A DNA stretch of 64,000 nt from Scalesia atractyloides. Lineage: Eukaryota > Streptophyta > Magnoliopsida > Asterales > Asteraceae. The stretch covers positions 7,881,163 through 7,945,162 of the forward strand of contig CAMTDV010000009.1 of NCBI GenBank assembly GCA_947069175.1. The letters run 5' to 3'. Below the pieces are notes generated by a model. The model searched no databases. It was given only the letters and a program-made list of their open reading frames with translations, and was not told the origin of the DNA. Shown here piece by piece: positions 22,669 to 33,740 of the stretch; the stretch's first letter is position 1; each line of letters begins with the position of its first letter. Made by a program: the position numbers and the translations under genes.

Positions 22669-23547
22669 ATGTTTCCATTCAACGACAATCCAAACGCGTT
22701 TGATCCGAACCAGCCATGTTACCCAACCACGCAAGACAACCCGTTGACCGTCAACACCAATACCTACCAAGGTGCACACCAACCATTATCTACTGAAAAT
22801 TCCCCACTATGGGACACGCCATCCCCACCAAGTCGACAAATGTCCACACCCATACAAATGCCCGCTTATTCCATGTATCCCCCACACCCCTCATTTGCTC
22901 AATATGTGTCTCAACCTTTGTCTCCACCCTAAACCCAAACCATACCCAAATCCAACCTGCATCCTAACGTAGACATCGTAGAAAGCAAGTAGATGAACCA
23001 CGTGCTCCAAAAACACACGAAAAATGGTAAGCAAAGAGGAGTTAGCCTTGGCATGAGAGTGGGTCGGCATATCCGAAGAGCCCATTGTTGGTAAACTTAT
23101 TTTATCGTTTAATTGTTTACTTAATAATATTTAAATTATTTGTTTTTTTTAATTGTTGTTTTAAAAGTATTTAATTGTTAAAAGAGGCAATGATCAAGAC
23201 ACACTAGTATATGAAGCGGATTCATGAAATTTTTTTGGCCGCTGTGAACCGTGAAAGTTTAGTACAACGCTTTGTTCTCGGGCAAATAGATGTTAATGTG
23301 GACGAAATGTAGCAAGTTCAACAACATTGTAAACCACTATATGTACAATAGACAAAGAGCAAGCAATTTAAGTGACTGGGACGTCTTGACGACCACCCAC
23401 GATGGATTTAGAGTAACATACGCTTGCTTGTTTATCATGGTAAAGTATGGGAGGTGCTAAAAAATTCTCCAAAGTGGTATCTTATGCCACCTGTTAAACC
23501 TAGCAAATCATCAAAGCGTTCAATGACTATTTTCAGACACGCCTATT
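22669..23547 (+). pseudogene. PIF/Harbinger ORF1 (Myb/SANT-like), N-terminal part
   Basis: The start MFPFNDNPNAFDPNQP and a Pro/Gln/Ser-rich leader are typical of plant PIF/Harbinger ORF1 proteins. The trihelix-like DNA-binding part follows in pieces: RIHEIFLAAVNRE near 23215-23255 and WEVLKNSPKWYLMPP near 23450-23490, then SKSSKRS. A stop at 22930 and several later stops and shifts break it. ORF1 partners the DDE transposase in these elements. The reading stops at 23547, where an LTR-like block intrudes, and resumes at about 28090. Confidence 0.7.
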
Positions 23548-24239
23548 TGACAACCCTCGTTTATCCATGCTACTATCCGTTTGATTAAATTATATGCAAT
23601 TATTTATTATCATCATATGGACTTAGTTTAGCGTTAACTAGGCCATAAATGCATTGCATGTGCACTATTAGGCATGATTATAGTATGTCCGGTAGATATA
23701 TCACCAATGAACACATTTGTGCTAACTCAAGTTAAAACGATCAACAAACGGTCTAAAATAACAAACAGTGGTGATACACAAATTACAAAATGACAACCCT
23801 AATTCAACAAACATGTCAAATTTTATCGATTCCTACCGTTATCTATGGATTATATTATTTTCATGGATTATAAATTAATCATTTTTATAAACAGTGTGTT
23901 GTCGAAGAGAAAAACTACGAAAAAATCCATTAAAAATAAACAAAACACTTAGTTACTACAAACTATGTTAAATTGCCATAAAATACTAATACTATCTACA
24001 AATTATGTATTTTCACTTTTAAGTGTATAAATACACTAACTAAACCATTCCAATCAGATTTTTAAATGTTCTAGAACCTTAATTGGTTAGAGATAAGATT
24101 AAAAGGGCTTATAGCCCCATATGTTTTCTTACATATGAGTACAACCAATAAGATCATATCAAGACCATGAAACCATCATTATCACCACACCCGTACCTCA
24201 CCACATCTCTCTCTTTCTCTCGGCTCTCCTTAAACCGCA

Positions 24240-24487
24240 TGGTCGGACCTATAGTATAAGTACCCCAGGCTTGGACCTAGGACCTCCAATTAAAAAAAAT
24301 TTATATGCTAAAGTAGTGTAAATTTATTGTTTAATATTTGTTTGATTTCTTATACAAGTTGTGTTAGATTTTTGTTTGGTTCCAAACACGGATAAACGAG
24401 TAACGTTTATAATAATCAAAAAATGAAAAAGGGCCCCAAAATTTCATTGCGCATTGGGCCTCCAAAAAGGTTGGAACAACCCTATTA
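24240..24487. repeat. Possible decayed hAT-type fragment
   Basis: GC-rich phrases GGTCGGACC, TTGGACCTAGGACCTCC and GGGCCCCAAAATTTC...TTGGGCCTCC lie at the edges of an AT-rich block, resembling the ends of decayed hAT elements. No clean inverted repeat can be drawn. Confidence 0.3.
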
Positions 24488-25339
24488 AACCAAACCCACA
24501 TACACACTTAACAAACACTCTCTCAAACTCTCTCAAGAACTCTCTAAGTTTCCAAGTAATTTTCATCCATTCTTCATATTTTCTTTAGTAAACAATCATA
24601 ATTAAAGCATCCTCAAACTTCCAAGTGATAAAAGAACTTGGGAATGCTTCAATCCTTATAGGAAAACATCCATGGATGACACCTTTGTGTGAAGGATTCC
24701 ATATAGTGTTTTACTTGTTAATCTTGCAGTTTTATTGGTTTTTAATGTTAAGATCAAGTTGTGATAGAAGAATCATCCATGAAACATACAAATATGTGAG
24801 GATGTTCTTCAATAATTCACCTTAAAGCATGAGAAAACATACAACACACTAAAGCTAACCAGTATCTTACACCACATCTTGCAAAATAACGTGTTGTTTT
24901 TGCATGATTATTAAACCAACATCACCAAAAAGTTGTTAGGGTTAATCTTAAAAAAGTTAAAGAAGATAAAGATAGAACAAAAAGTGTATAAAATGGACAT
25001 AAAATAGTGGTTTCAAGATTTGTTCAAAAAGGTCTAGATTTATCATATTTTGATGAATCTATTTATTTGGTACTTAAACAAGACTAAAATAGTGGTTTGA
25101 TGGGAAAAACTGGGCAAAAACCTCCTGTGAATAAATTAACAAAAATCTATACCGAAAGCCTTAAAGGTGAAAACCCTAGTTACAAGTGTCCAAAAGTTCT
25201 AAAGCTTTTACAGTGGACTTTGGATGTCAAAATATGAACTTTGATGGAAAATCATATTTTTCTAAAGTGTTTAGCTATTTTAATAATTAAATAGCATAAA
25301 TAAGAAAAATAAATAAATGAACTTCCTAGACCACTCAAA

Positions 25340-25560
25340 AAATCACTAAAAAAAGCCATTTAGTGGCACACGTTTTTAATGTATTTAGCATTTGTGCCAG
25401 GATATTAATGGCACTTTATGTATGTCACATTTGATTAGCATATCCGTCTAGTGACACTTAGCCTTTATGCCACTGGTTTTAATAGCACTTTCAGCGTGTC
25501 ACTAAAAATTTTCAATAGGTTTTAATGACAGTTTGCATATGCCACTAAACTTTGGAGCAT
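25340..25560. repeat. CACTA-like subterminal repeat fragment
   Basis: Multiple short motifs in both orientations (TTTAGTGGCAC, TAGTGACAC, TGCCACT, GTCACTAAA, GCCACTAAAC) start from AATCACTAAAAAAAGCC. Clustered AGTGGCA/TGCCACT repeats next to a CACTA start are typical of CACTA transposon ends. The element looks short and non-coding. Confidence 0.45.
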
Positions 25561-28073
25561 TTGTTTTAAATTTTTTTCGTTTCCCTCTTAAACCCTTTAA
25601 TAAAATTTCTATAACACTTTGTTCCCTCCCAATGTATTAGTTTTCCATCTAAAGTCTTAAACCCAATTGAAAATCTTCACCAAAATCACTTTCACCAAAT
25701 TAATTTCCCTCTCAATGTATTAGTTTTCACATCCAAAGTCCTTTAGTTACATCTTCAATTTACTTATTATTATTTTATAGTTATGAAGGTGCATAAAGCT
25801 CTATTAATGTTTTTTTTATGTTCTGGTAGTAATCATTTAAAAACATCATCATGATTTATATTTATAACATTATAACAAATTATTTATTAATTTATATAAA
25901 ATATACTATGTTTTAATTAGAGCTAAATCATGTTATACGATTACGTGCTTTTGAAAAGGTTTTCAAAAACTTTAAGCTTCCCTCCCCCTATGAAAAAAAT
26001 TATCTCCTTCCTCTCACTTTTTTTAACCTAAAACGGTTACCTTCTCCTTACCGTAACCTTGATCCTCACTCTCACCTAAAAAACGAATCACCCTCCCCTC
26101 GAATCGCCTTCTTGTTTCTTTCATTTGACCATCACATATCTCCAATAGGCCTTTTGGCATGTGATAATTATTGATAATAATCTTACACACCAAAATCAAG
26201 TGAAAATGATAAGGGGAACGATGGTTTCGATATATGGCTTAAATCTACACTCTAAATACTTTTTTTTTCATTTATCGGTATTTTATACGAAATATATTAA
26301 AAATAATATTGATCAGAAACATTAAAGGTCAAAGGTGAATTTTGGAATTTTGTTGAATTAGTTGAGCTTTGGAATTATTTTCAGTGTATTTAGAGTCTTT
26401 ATGGGTGTTTAAACGACTTTTAATGCAAAACCGACACTTATAAATTATAAAAATAAAACCATACTGATTTTTAAGTTAAAAGTAGTGTGTTTAATAATTA
26501 TAAATATGTTCTCAAAATAATGAAAGGGTTTGAAGCCATTTTGGCAAGGGGGCGGGGGCGGTAAAATAGACAGGTGTCGGGAACATAACCGACAAGCCAT
26601 AAAACTCGTCACGCTTTTTATAAAACATGTTTACTTACATCACAAGGTTGTTTTTAAGTTAAGTCGTTAATAACATGAATACTTAGAAATGGCAAAAGTA
26701 TAAAACCCAAGTTTTATGAGTAAATGTTTAGCAGTTTTGTTTTACAAATAAACATGGATTAATTACCTCATCAACACTATATACACTTGTTTTAGGGTAG
26801 AAGTCCTAGCCATGTGTCATTCGGATTAGATCCGAGGTCTTATTAGTGTCTTTCACTTTGTAGAAACTGGGTAGTACACGCACGCTTAGCCGACGTCTTC
26901 CGGTAGAAGCAGGAATGCGAATACTGTGAGTTCACAACCTCTTTTTTTTTTTTTTTACCTTTTTATACTTCGAGGGAGAAACATACTTGGTTTGTGATAA
27001 ACTTTTAATTGACATTAAACTTGCTAATTTTTTATAACTGGTTTTCATACTCATACATGCATGTTTAGTTATAGAAACACATAAGATATCTATATGATTG
27101 GAAATAAAAAAAATAAACTTAATTTATGACTAACTATTCAAGTAAAATGAAATGAAGTTAGTTTATGATTACTACTCAAGTAACATAAAACAAACTTAGT
27201 TCATGATTAACTATTCAAATAATGTAAAACAAACTTAGGTTGATGATCTAACAAACTCTTCATGGTTGGTCACGCTAGCCTGTCTTGAATGGTAAATGAA
27301 TGCATGATATCCATAACGTATACTGTGTTTGTGGTAAACACTGGGTTGGTGGCAAAAATAATGGCAAGGTTTGATTATATGACTCATGGTAATTACAACA
27401 TTGTTTAGTTTTGCTAACTTAACAAAAAGATCACTCAGGATAGGTTTATTCGGTATATCAAAAGATTAGAAACAGATAGAAACCATTAATGTTATAGATG
27501 TAAAAAAATATTAGAAACAAATAGATATCATTATTGTTATAGTTGATGAAATGTTAGAAACCAGTAAGGTGAAATGATCAAAAATTGATAGAAACCATTC
27601 GAACTATGATTGATAGAGTTTATCTAGATATAGGTATCATGTCTTTCGTTGTAGGAATACCTAGTTTTCAAGAATGTATTTCTTGACAAGTACAACAGGT
27701 TTAACCTTATCTTTACAAAAGACGAGTTTGCTCAAATTATATATTTGTTTAAATGATCTTTTCAAAACATATAAGGAAAATGATTTACATCATGTCAAAT
27801 AAAACCTGTGAACTCATCAACTTTATTTTGACATTTTTAAGCATGTTTTCCAAGTAATGTTTAACTATGGCACAATTGGAAATAGGCGAAATTATTGGAA
27901 CCTTAGAAGTCGGGACCTTGACACGTTCAAGACAGTCTTTTAAATTGAAAAACTATCTAGAAGATGCACATATGACTTGGCATTCAACATTCCACAAGCC
28001 TTATTATATATTCCGCTGCATAAGTAATGATACCAAGAAGTCGCGCCCAACTCTTATCTTAGTGGGTGTGACA

Positions 28074-28428
28074 ACCTGAACCGCACTCATCCGTTGGGAG
28101 ATCACATGCTTATTCTTATTTAGACTTAAACAACATCAACGACAAGCATGAGGAACCACAAAAATTGCAACGGCCACCTGGTAGCGACAAAAGAAAAGTA
28201 ACTGCAAGAGCAAAATCCAAAGGCAAACCCAGTTCTACAACAACAACAAATACTGAGGGTGAATCAAAATTCTCCAAGTTAGACGAGAAACTTGCTCGAA
28301 TTCTCTCGATAAAGGAACAAGAGCACCAATTAACAATGGATAGGCAAAAGGGTGCCAATCTAAGGTTCCTCCAGAAGCCCATCCCCTCTCATCTATCCGA
28401 AGGCGACCGTATAATCATGTTTTTTTAG
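28074..28428 (+). pseudogene. PIF/Harbinger ORF1, C-terminal part
   Basis: Reading in from about 28089 gives SSVGRSHAYSYLDLNN, then EEPQKLQRPPGSDKRK, a Lys/Ser/Thr-rich linker, and a helical FSKLDEKLARILSIKEQ segment ending SEGDRIIMFF before a stop at 28426-28428. This is the expected end of the same ORF1 interrupted at 23547: the GRDKxK-type motif and C-terminal coiled helix are usual in the family. It has no start codon of its own in context. Confidence 0.72.
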
Positions 28429-28491
28429 GACTATATCTTTTTTTAATGTTATTTTTTAGTAGTATAAATGTTATGTTTTTATCTAGTTTAA

Positions 28492-29198
28492 ACTAGTATT
28501 AACCCCCACCCCCCGCGCATTGCAGCGCGAGGCGTAAACCGTGCCAAGTAGCACCAATGCAACACCACTGCTAGTGATCAGCAACACTGAAAAAGCTCGT
28601 AAAAACAAAATAAATAAGAAGAAAACTATAACACTGATTGAAAAGTAGACGTAAAATCGTTGAACCATGCTTGCTTGTTGCGGCGTGCTAATGCGAACAG
28701 ATTAGACTAAAACATAAAAATAGAAAATAATAATTAAGTTGATCTAGGATCCCACGCGTTGGGATGAATCTGTCAAACGGGAAAAATAGATGCGTTGCTA
28801 ACGGCCTATTAAACGGGAAAAATAGACAAAAAAAACGTTGTACCCCACACGCACGTTGCGGCGTGTTTACTCGCAAAATTTAGAACGAAACGTAAAATGA
28901 AAAATTTGCAAAAGATGAAAAGCATGGGTGATCAAAGTTGAAAATAATAAAAAGTGTTGGGGTTAAATTGTAAAAAATGATACGCTTTGGGTTAAAAGTA
29001 AAAAAAATCAAAGGAGTCAAAATGCAAAAAATAGAAACCTTTGGGATAGAAGTGAAAAGTCATTTTTTTAAAAACTCCGTATACTTAGAGTACAACTTAT
29101 TAAAGTATCAAGATTTTGCTAATTTATAGTATGGAAATGTTATCGTCTTTTTAATGTTATATATAAAAAATAAAATAAATATTAAGTATAATGGGGGA
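28492..29198 (-). mobile_element. Helitron-like element, minus strand
   Basis: Read on the minus strand, the hairpin CCTCGCGCTGCAATGCGCGG is followed by a G-rich spacer and ends CTAGT at 28492, with T as the next base, a canonical Helitron 3' end. A possible 5' start on the minus strand is TCCCCCATTATAC at about 29198, preceded by A. The interior is non-coding with repeated AAACGGGAAAAATAGA and GTTGCGGCGTG phrases. The 3' end is well supported, the 5' end is not. Confidence 0.5.
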
Positions 29199-29208
29199 TA
29201 GGAGGGGA

Positions 29209-29234
29209 GGGGGGGGGGGGGGGGGGGGGGGGGG
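29209..29234 (+). repeat. Run of 26 G
   Basis: Uninterrupted G homopolymer preceded by GGGGGATAGGAGGGGA. Its length may be affected by sequencing error. Confidence 0.9.
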
Positions 29235-29530
29235 ATTCCATTAGGGTGCTTGGTATGAGAAGTTTTTGCCATGCCACCTCACCGATGTTTAACCAATAAT
29301 GTTCTCTCCCCACCATCCGTAAAGCGCTATTGGGGGCTCCATTTAAGTCTCTTGAGTACAATAGTGGGTATTAACCGATGAAAAGTGGTGCGCCAAGTTG
29401 ATTTGACCGTTTGACGACAATAGCTTTATAAAAAATCAAATTCTTTAATTTCATATCTATATAAATACACACTTTTATTTTATTTCACAACCTCTCTATA
29501 CTCTCAAAATTTCTTCATATTCAATGACAC
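29235..29530 (+). other. Second PIF/Harbinger-like leader
   Basis: The sequence TTAGGGTGCTTGG, GCGCTATTGGGGGC, and a UTR-like stretch with TATAAATA (about 29460) and an ATG at 29524 is organised like the 5' region at 22372-22668. No protein follows, so it is at most a truncated element. Confidence 0.35.
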
Positions 29531-30304
29531 ATCGTTAGGCCGAGTATGAGTTTATCACGTTAGTCATGAGTTGGGTAGATAAGCTCGATTTAGGATTGCC
29601 TTCTTATTCGCCTCTATGCTGGAGTAGGATTACGTCTATACACTTTGGAGTTGGTGGAAAAAAATTCTCTAAATTTGACTACACATGGTAAAATTTTGTT
29701 ATGTGTAGTTCAAATATCTACACATATGTAAAAAACTAATATGTGTTAAGGTAAATGATTATGTTTACCAACACATAACAATTTTAATTAAATATGTAAA
29801 TAAGCTAAGTTAATAAAATTTTATTTTATTTTATGAAATGGACATGACAAAATAAATAGCTTACACATATTACAAAATATTCTATATGTGTAGATATTAT
29901 ATAAATATATGTATATATCATTATCCTTATTAATGTTTTTTATTTAAAGATAAAAAACAAAAGAATAAATGGGTGAATCGTCAAAATTTTCTCCGTGGTT
30001 TGAGAATTGGTAAAATTGTCTATGAAAGTTAACGATACATTTTAATTTTAACTCAACTAGTATTTGGAATGTAAATGATAACAAAAATAAAACATTGTAG
30101 ACTAATTACAAAAAGTTTCAATTTTGAATGAAAGTACCAAAAATACCCAAACTTTAGAGATGATTTTGGCATTTAACTCTTAATTAATGTGAGAAGTAAG
30201 AAGTGAATATCAGAACTCTTAATTAATGTGAGAAGTAAGAAGTGAATATCAGAACTGTTGATGAAACTTAACGTGATGAAATCGTACATATTTTTATATA
30301 CGCA
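29531..30304. other. Intergenic with 39-bp tandem duplication
   Basis: Non-coding. Two exact copies of a 39-bp unit starting CTCTTAATTAATGTGAGAAG occupy 30177-30254. Confidence 0.6.
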
Positions 30305-30826
30305 TCTATACTATATAATAAAGTAAACCAATAGGGAGACACGTGTCGTATTAATATGCATTCTCAGAATTGTTTTCCCGTCCTTTTTCTTCTCTAATTT
30401 AGTAACTGATAACTGATAACCATAGTTATAGATAGGTTTTGTTATTTATATATTTCTTTAACTGATAAGTGATAAGTCAAAATTATAGATAAGTTTTATT
30501 TTTAGTTTATGTTTTCTTTATGTTTAAATATTATTATAATCTTCCTAACATATTTTGAGTTAATAAAATAACTATCCAAACATATTGATATACAAATATA
30601 CGTACAGAATTATAGTTATTTACAAAATATAATAAATACTTCTTTTTTATACTTTTTGATTATTTTTATAAATGTTTTGACATTTTTGGGTTTTATAAGG
30701 TTCAAATATTATTTAATATTTTATAACTAAATTCATTTGAGTACTTTATAAATTTCATAATGTTATTAAATTTCTTAAGGTTATGTTTTTCTTTTATATT
30801 CAATTAAAAAATTCAATTCATTCAAG

Positions 30827-30862
<36 letters not shown>

Positions 30863-31886
30863 ATTAGGATGTTACACAAATGAAACTACATAAAAGATAA
30901 CTGACTTATAACCTAGCGCTATCATAACGTGTGATAAATGTGTTCCTACAAATTATCTAGCAAATTGCATCAAAAACTTTTATTGTTGTTGTTGTTAAGA
31001 TTGAAGGTGAGAGTGCCACGTAACATTATTTGAAATCCTTTAATAAAAGAAAAACTTTAAGGAACCTTGTGTATTATACGGGTCGAATAAATATAATTTT
31101 ATATACCAAATTTATACTATATAAGTAAACTAATGTGTGATAAGTGTCATTCATTAGAATCATCTAATTTTCTATTTTCCTAAAGAAAAATTAAAAACAT
31201 CTTATATTAAAATAGCAATTTAAATTTAAATATAATATTTTATTAGAAAAATAGAAGGATTTTATTTTAAATTCAAAGTAGGATAAGATTTAATATTAAT
31301 TTATTATTTAATTAATATAAAATAAGTATATAAAGAGGTCGAAAAGCAGAAAATTAGATGGTTCCAATGAATGACGTGTCACACATTGGTTTACTTATCT
31401 CTTTAGTTTCATAGTTCATCCTAAATTAAAAAAAATATTCCTAAAATCTCGGTAATAGTTAATCCTAAATTAAAAAAAAAATCCTGAAATCTCGGTAGCA
31501 ACTTTCCAAATCTTCAAATAATACATTTAGTGAAAATATTCTAAATTTTCATTATTCATGTTACATTTTTTTTCTAAAACATTGAGTGTCTTTGTAATTT
31601 ACATACATTCTAACTTTTTATTTATCATTAAATTTAAATAGACTGTAATATGTAAATACAATAGTATGTATTATATAATATATTTATTTGTGTATTATCT
31701 TCAATAACAGTTTGATTACATGCTTCTCTGATGAATTTTATAATTCTAACATATATGATCTTTATATTAACTTATTTATATCAAATTGGTATATAAATGT
31801 CTCATTCTTTGGTTTGTATTTACAAGAGATATTTATTAAATAGTTTAAATTGTTCAACTCGTTTAACACACGAGAACTAACCTAGT
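30305..31886 (+). mobile_element. Candidate non-autonomous Helitron
   Basis: It starts TCTATACTATATAATAAAG after an A, a well-known plant Helitron 5' end, and ends with hairpin CTCGTTTAAC/ACACGAG, spacer and CTAGT at 31886 before a T. The A...T flanks are as expected, and no target duplication is needed. The 1.58-kb interior has no helicase and includes a TTA microsatellite (30828-30859) and a foldback (31121-31398). The two ends could belong to different nested copies. Confidence 0.55.
31121..31398. mobile_element. Foldback element inside the Helitron candidate
   Basis: 31121 to about 31180 (ATAAGTAAACTAATGTGTGA, then GTCATTCATT and CATCTAATTTTCT) is the reverse complement of 31341-31398 with few mismatches, leaving a loop of about 160 bp. 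The left edge also resembles the Helitron 5' sequence at 30305. Confidence 0.7.
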
Positions 31887-32530
31887 TGTTTATATATAAA
31901 ATAATAAATAGAAGCATTTGCTTAAAATCTGAATATAAAATAATACTTAGAAGCATTTGCTTAAAATCTAAGATATGCAACCTCAAAACAAACAGAAACA
32001 AACAAACAGAACAATACACTTTCATTCAAACAAAGATAAAAACACCATCCGCAATTGAAGTGGCTTGAACACATAAAACTACAATTTAAAAAAAACAAAA
32101 ACAATATTTTCAAAACAAATACAATGTATCACTACTAATAACATGATTTCTGTTACCACTATTGTTAAAAGTTTCATCTAAGAAAATAAAAAATCACAAC
32201 CCATAATCTAAGTCTTGAGTGTTGTGTTGTTAGTATGATTAAAAATATTAAAACTTATAGTTAGACAAGTCACTTTGATAAGGACTAGGGTTGTTTTACG
32301 TGTTATGTGCGCGATTGAAGGGTTGAATCCAAAACGAACTAATAAATCATGTCACATGCATGAACCCTTAAACGACACATATATTTAGAGGTTGACATGA
32401 ACATGACCTATTTAACCTGAAAAAAAAAACTTAATATAATTCATGCTACATCTTAATTCTCTAAAATTTCAAATGTACATATTTTGAACTTTTGACGTAA
32501 GAATAATAAAATAGTTTAAGTTGGTATATA
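31887..32530. other. Intergenic, nothing recognised
   Basis: AT-rich. A short repeat (AGAAGCATTTGCTTAAAATCT, two copies near 31911 and 31950) makes a small spurious reading frame. Confidence 0.45.
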
Positions 32531-33720
32531 TACAATCAATCAATCATACCCAGTATAATCCCACCTATAGCCAAGCTATTGGTTGGGTATGGGGAGGGTG
32601 GATGTAGGCAAGTCTTACCTCTATCTCGGAGGATAGAGAGACCGCTTTCAGCGAGACCTCTAGCTCCAAAATCATATCCATACCAAAGAGTCAAATAAAA
32701 CATGTATAGGTATATAACCATATAAGAGTATATTCTAACTAAGCTACCAAACATGAGAAATAGTCCAGACATATAATAGGATTAGATAACGATAACACGT
32801 GAAATAGATGCACATGAAATTTATAGTATTCGTAGACCACTAGAAAAATAAAAGCTACAGTCCTAAATCTATAACTAAGACAAAACCATAACCTCCTCCT
32901 AGAAGTCCTTAAGCTTAATCCTACTTCTCGATGAACTCCTATCCTCTACCATGTCCTCAGAAAGGTGCAAGTCTAATAAATCCTGCCTAATTCGCTCCTC
33001 CCAAGTCAATTTCGGTCTGCCTCTACTCCTCTTCCCCTCAACATTGAGAGTTTCCATGGTTCTGACCGTGTTCGTCACTTGCCGCCTCCTAACATGTCCA
33101 AACCATCTCAACCTCCCCTACCAAATCTTATTCGAAATACTAGCTACCCCTAATCTTTCTCGAAAAACCTCATTTATTATCTTGTCTAGCCTGGTGTTCC
33201 CACACATCCATATTAACATCCTCAGCTCATCTACCTCTAGCTTACGCGCATGTGTCTTCTTGATGGCCCAACAATTTGTTCTGTATAACATAGCAGGTCT
33301 AACTGCTACCCTATAAAACTTCCTCTTTAGTTTAGCTGGAAATCTCTTGTCGCACAATACCCCCATGGCTGCTTTCCACCTACACCATCCAACCTGAACA
33401 TGGTGGGCTACATCATTATCTATCTCCCCCATCACTTTGGAGAAACGATCCTAAATACTTGAAGTTAGTTGTCTGGGAAACTACTTGGCCCTCAATAGTA
33501 ATCTGAGTGTCCTCTTCTACGCCCCACCACTGAAATCACAATGAAGATACTCAATCTTAAAGCGACTAATCCTTAAATCTTTACCCTCTAAAGTTGCCTG
33601 CCACTCCACCAACCTCGTGTTCAGACTTTGTTTACTCTCCGCAACTAACACAATGTCATCCGCAAAAAGTAGGCACCACGGAACCGTCTCTTGGTTCGAA
33701 GTTGGAATATATATATACAC
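32531..33720 (-). pseudogene. RTE-type LINE, 5'-truncated RT C-terminus
   Basis: On the minus strand, three frames join in order. LLFADDIVLVAES (about 33640-33680) holds the catalytic ADD of RT motif C. KFYRVAVRPAMLYRTNCWAI and LEVDELRMLIWMCGNTR lie at 33118-33435. MRWFGHVRRR...GRPKLTWEERI follows at 32899-33111. This order is characteristic of plant RTE-like LINEs. The 3' end reads ATACTGGGTATGATTGATTG, a short tandem tail instead of poly(A), as in RTE elements. Frameshifts near 33440 and 33115 and the missing N-terminus make it inactive. Confidence 0.88.
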
Positions 33721-33740
33721 AATTAAGAAAAACTAAATCA

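Larger units (their letters stand above)
23548..28073 (+). mobile_element. LTR-like insertion splitting the PIF ORF1
   Basis: The block starts TGACAACCC and ends GTGGGTGTGACA, consistent with the TG...CA ends of a gypsy LTR, and it separates the N- and C-terminal parts of one ORF1. It is non-coding, with a leader-like CT-rich stretch (24505-24560) and a GTGAGTTCA...TTTACC feature near 26928 also seen in gypsy LTRs. At 4.5 kb it would be a very long solo LTR. The 5-bp flanks (CTATT and ACCTG) do not match; instead TGACAACC stands at both borders. It may be a recombined or composite LTR. It carries smaller relics listed separately. Confidence 0.5.

Noticed and set aside
23548..28073. Firm call of a solo gypsy LTR
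   Set aside because: The ends fit, but the flanking five bases differ and the length is unusual, so it is given only as LTR-like.
28116..28382. 88-residue minus-strand frame with membrane-like Phe/Leu stretches
   Set aside because: Shadow of the PIF ORF1 C-terminal part on the plus strand.
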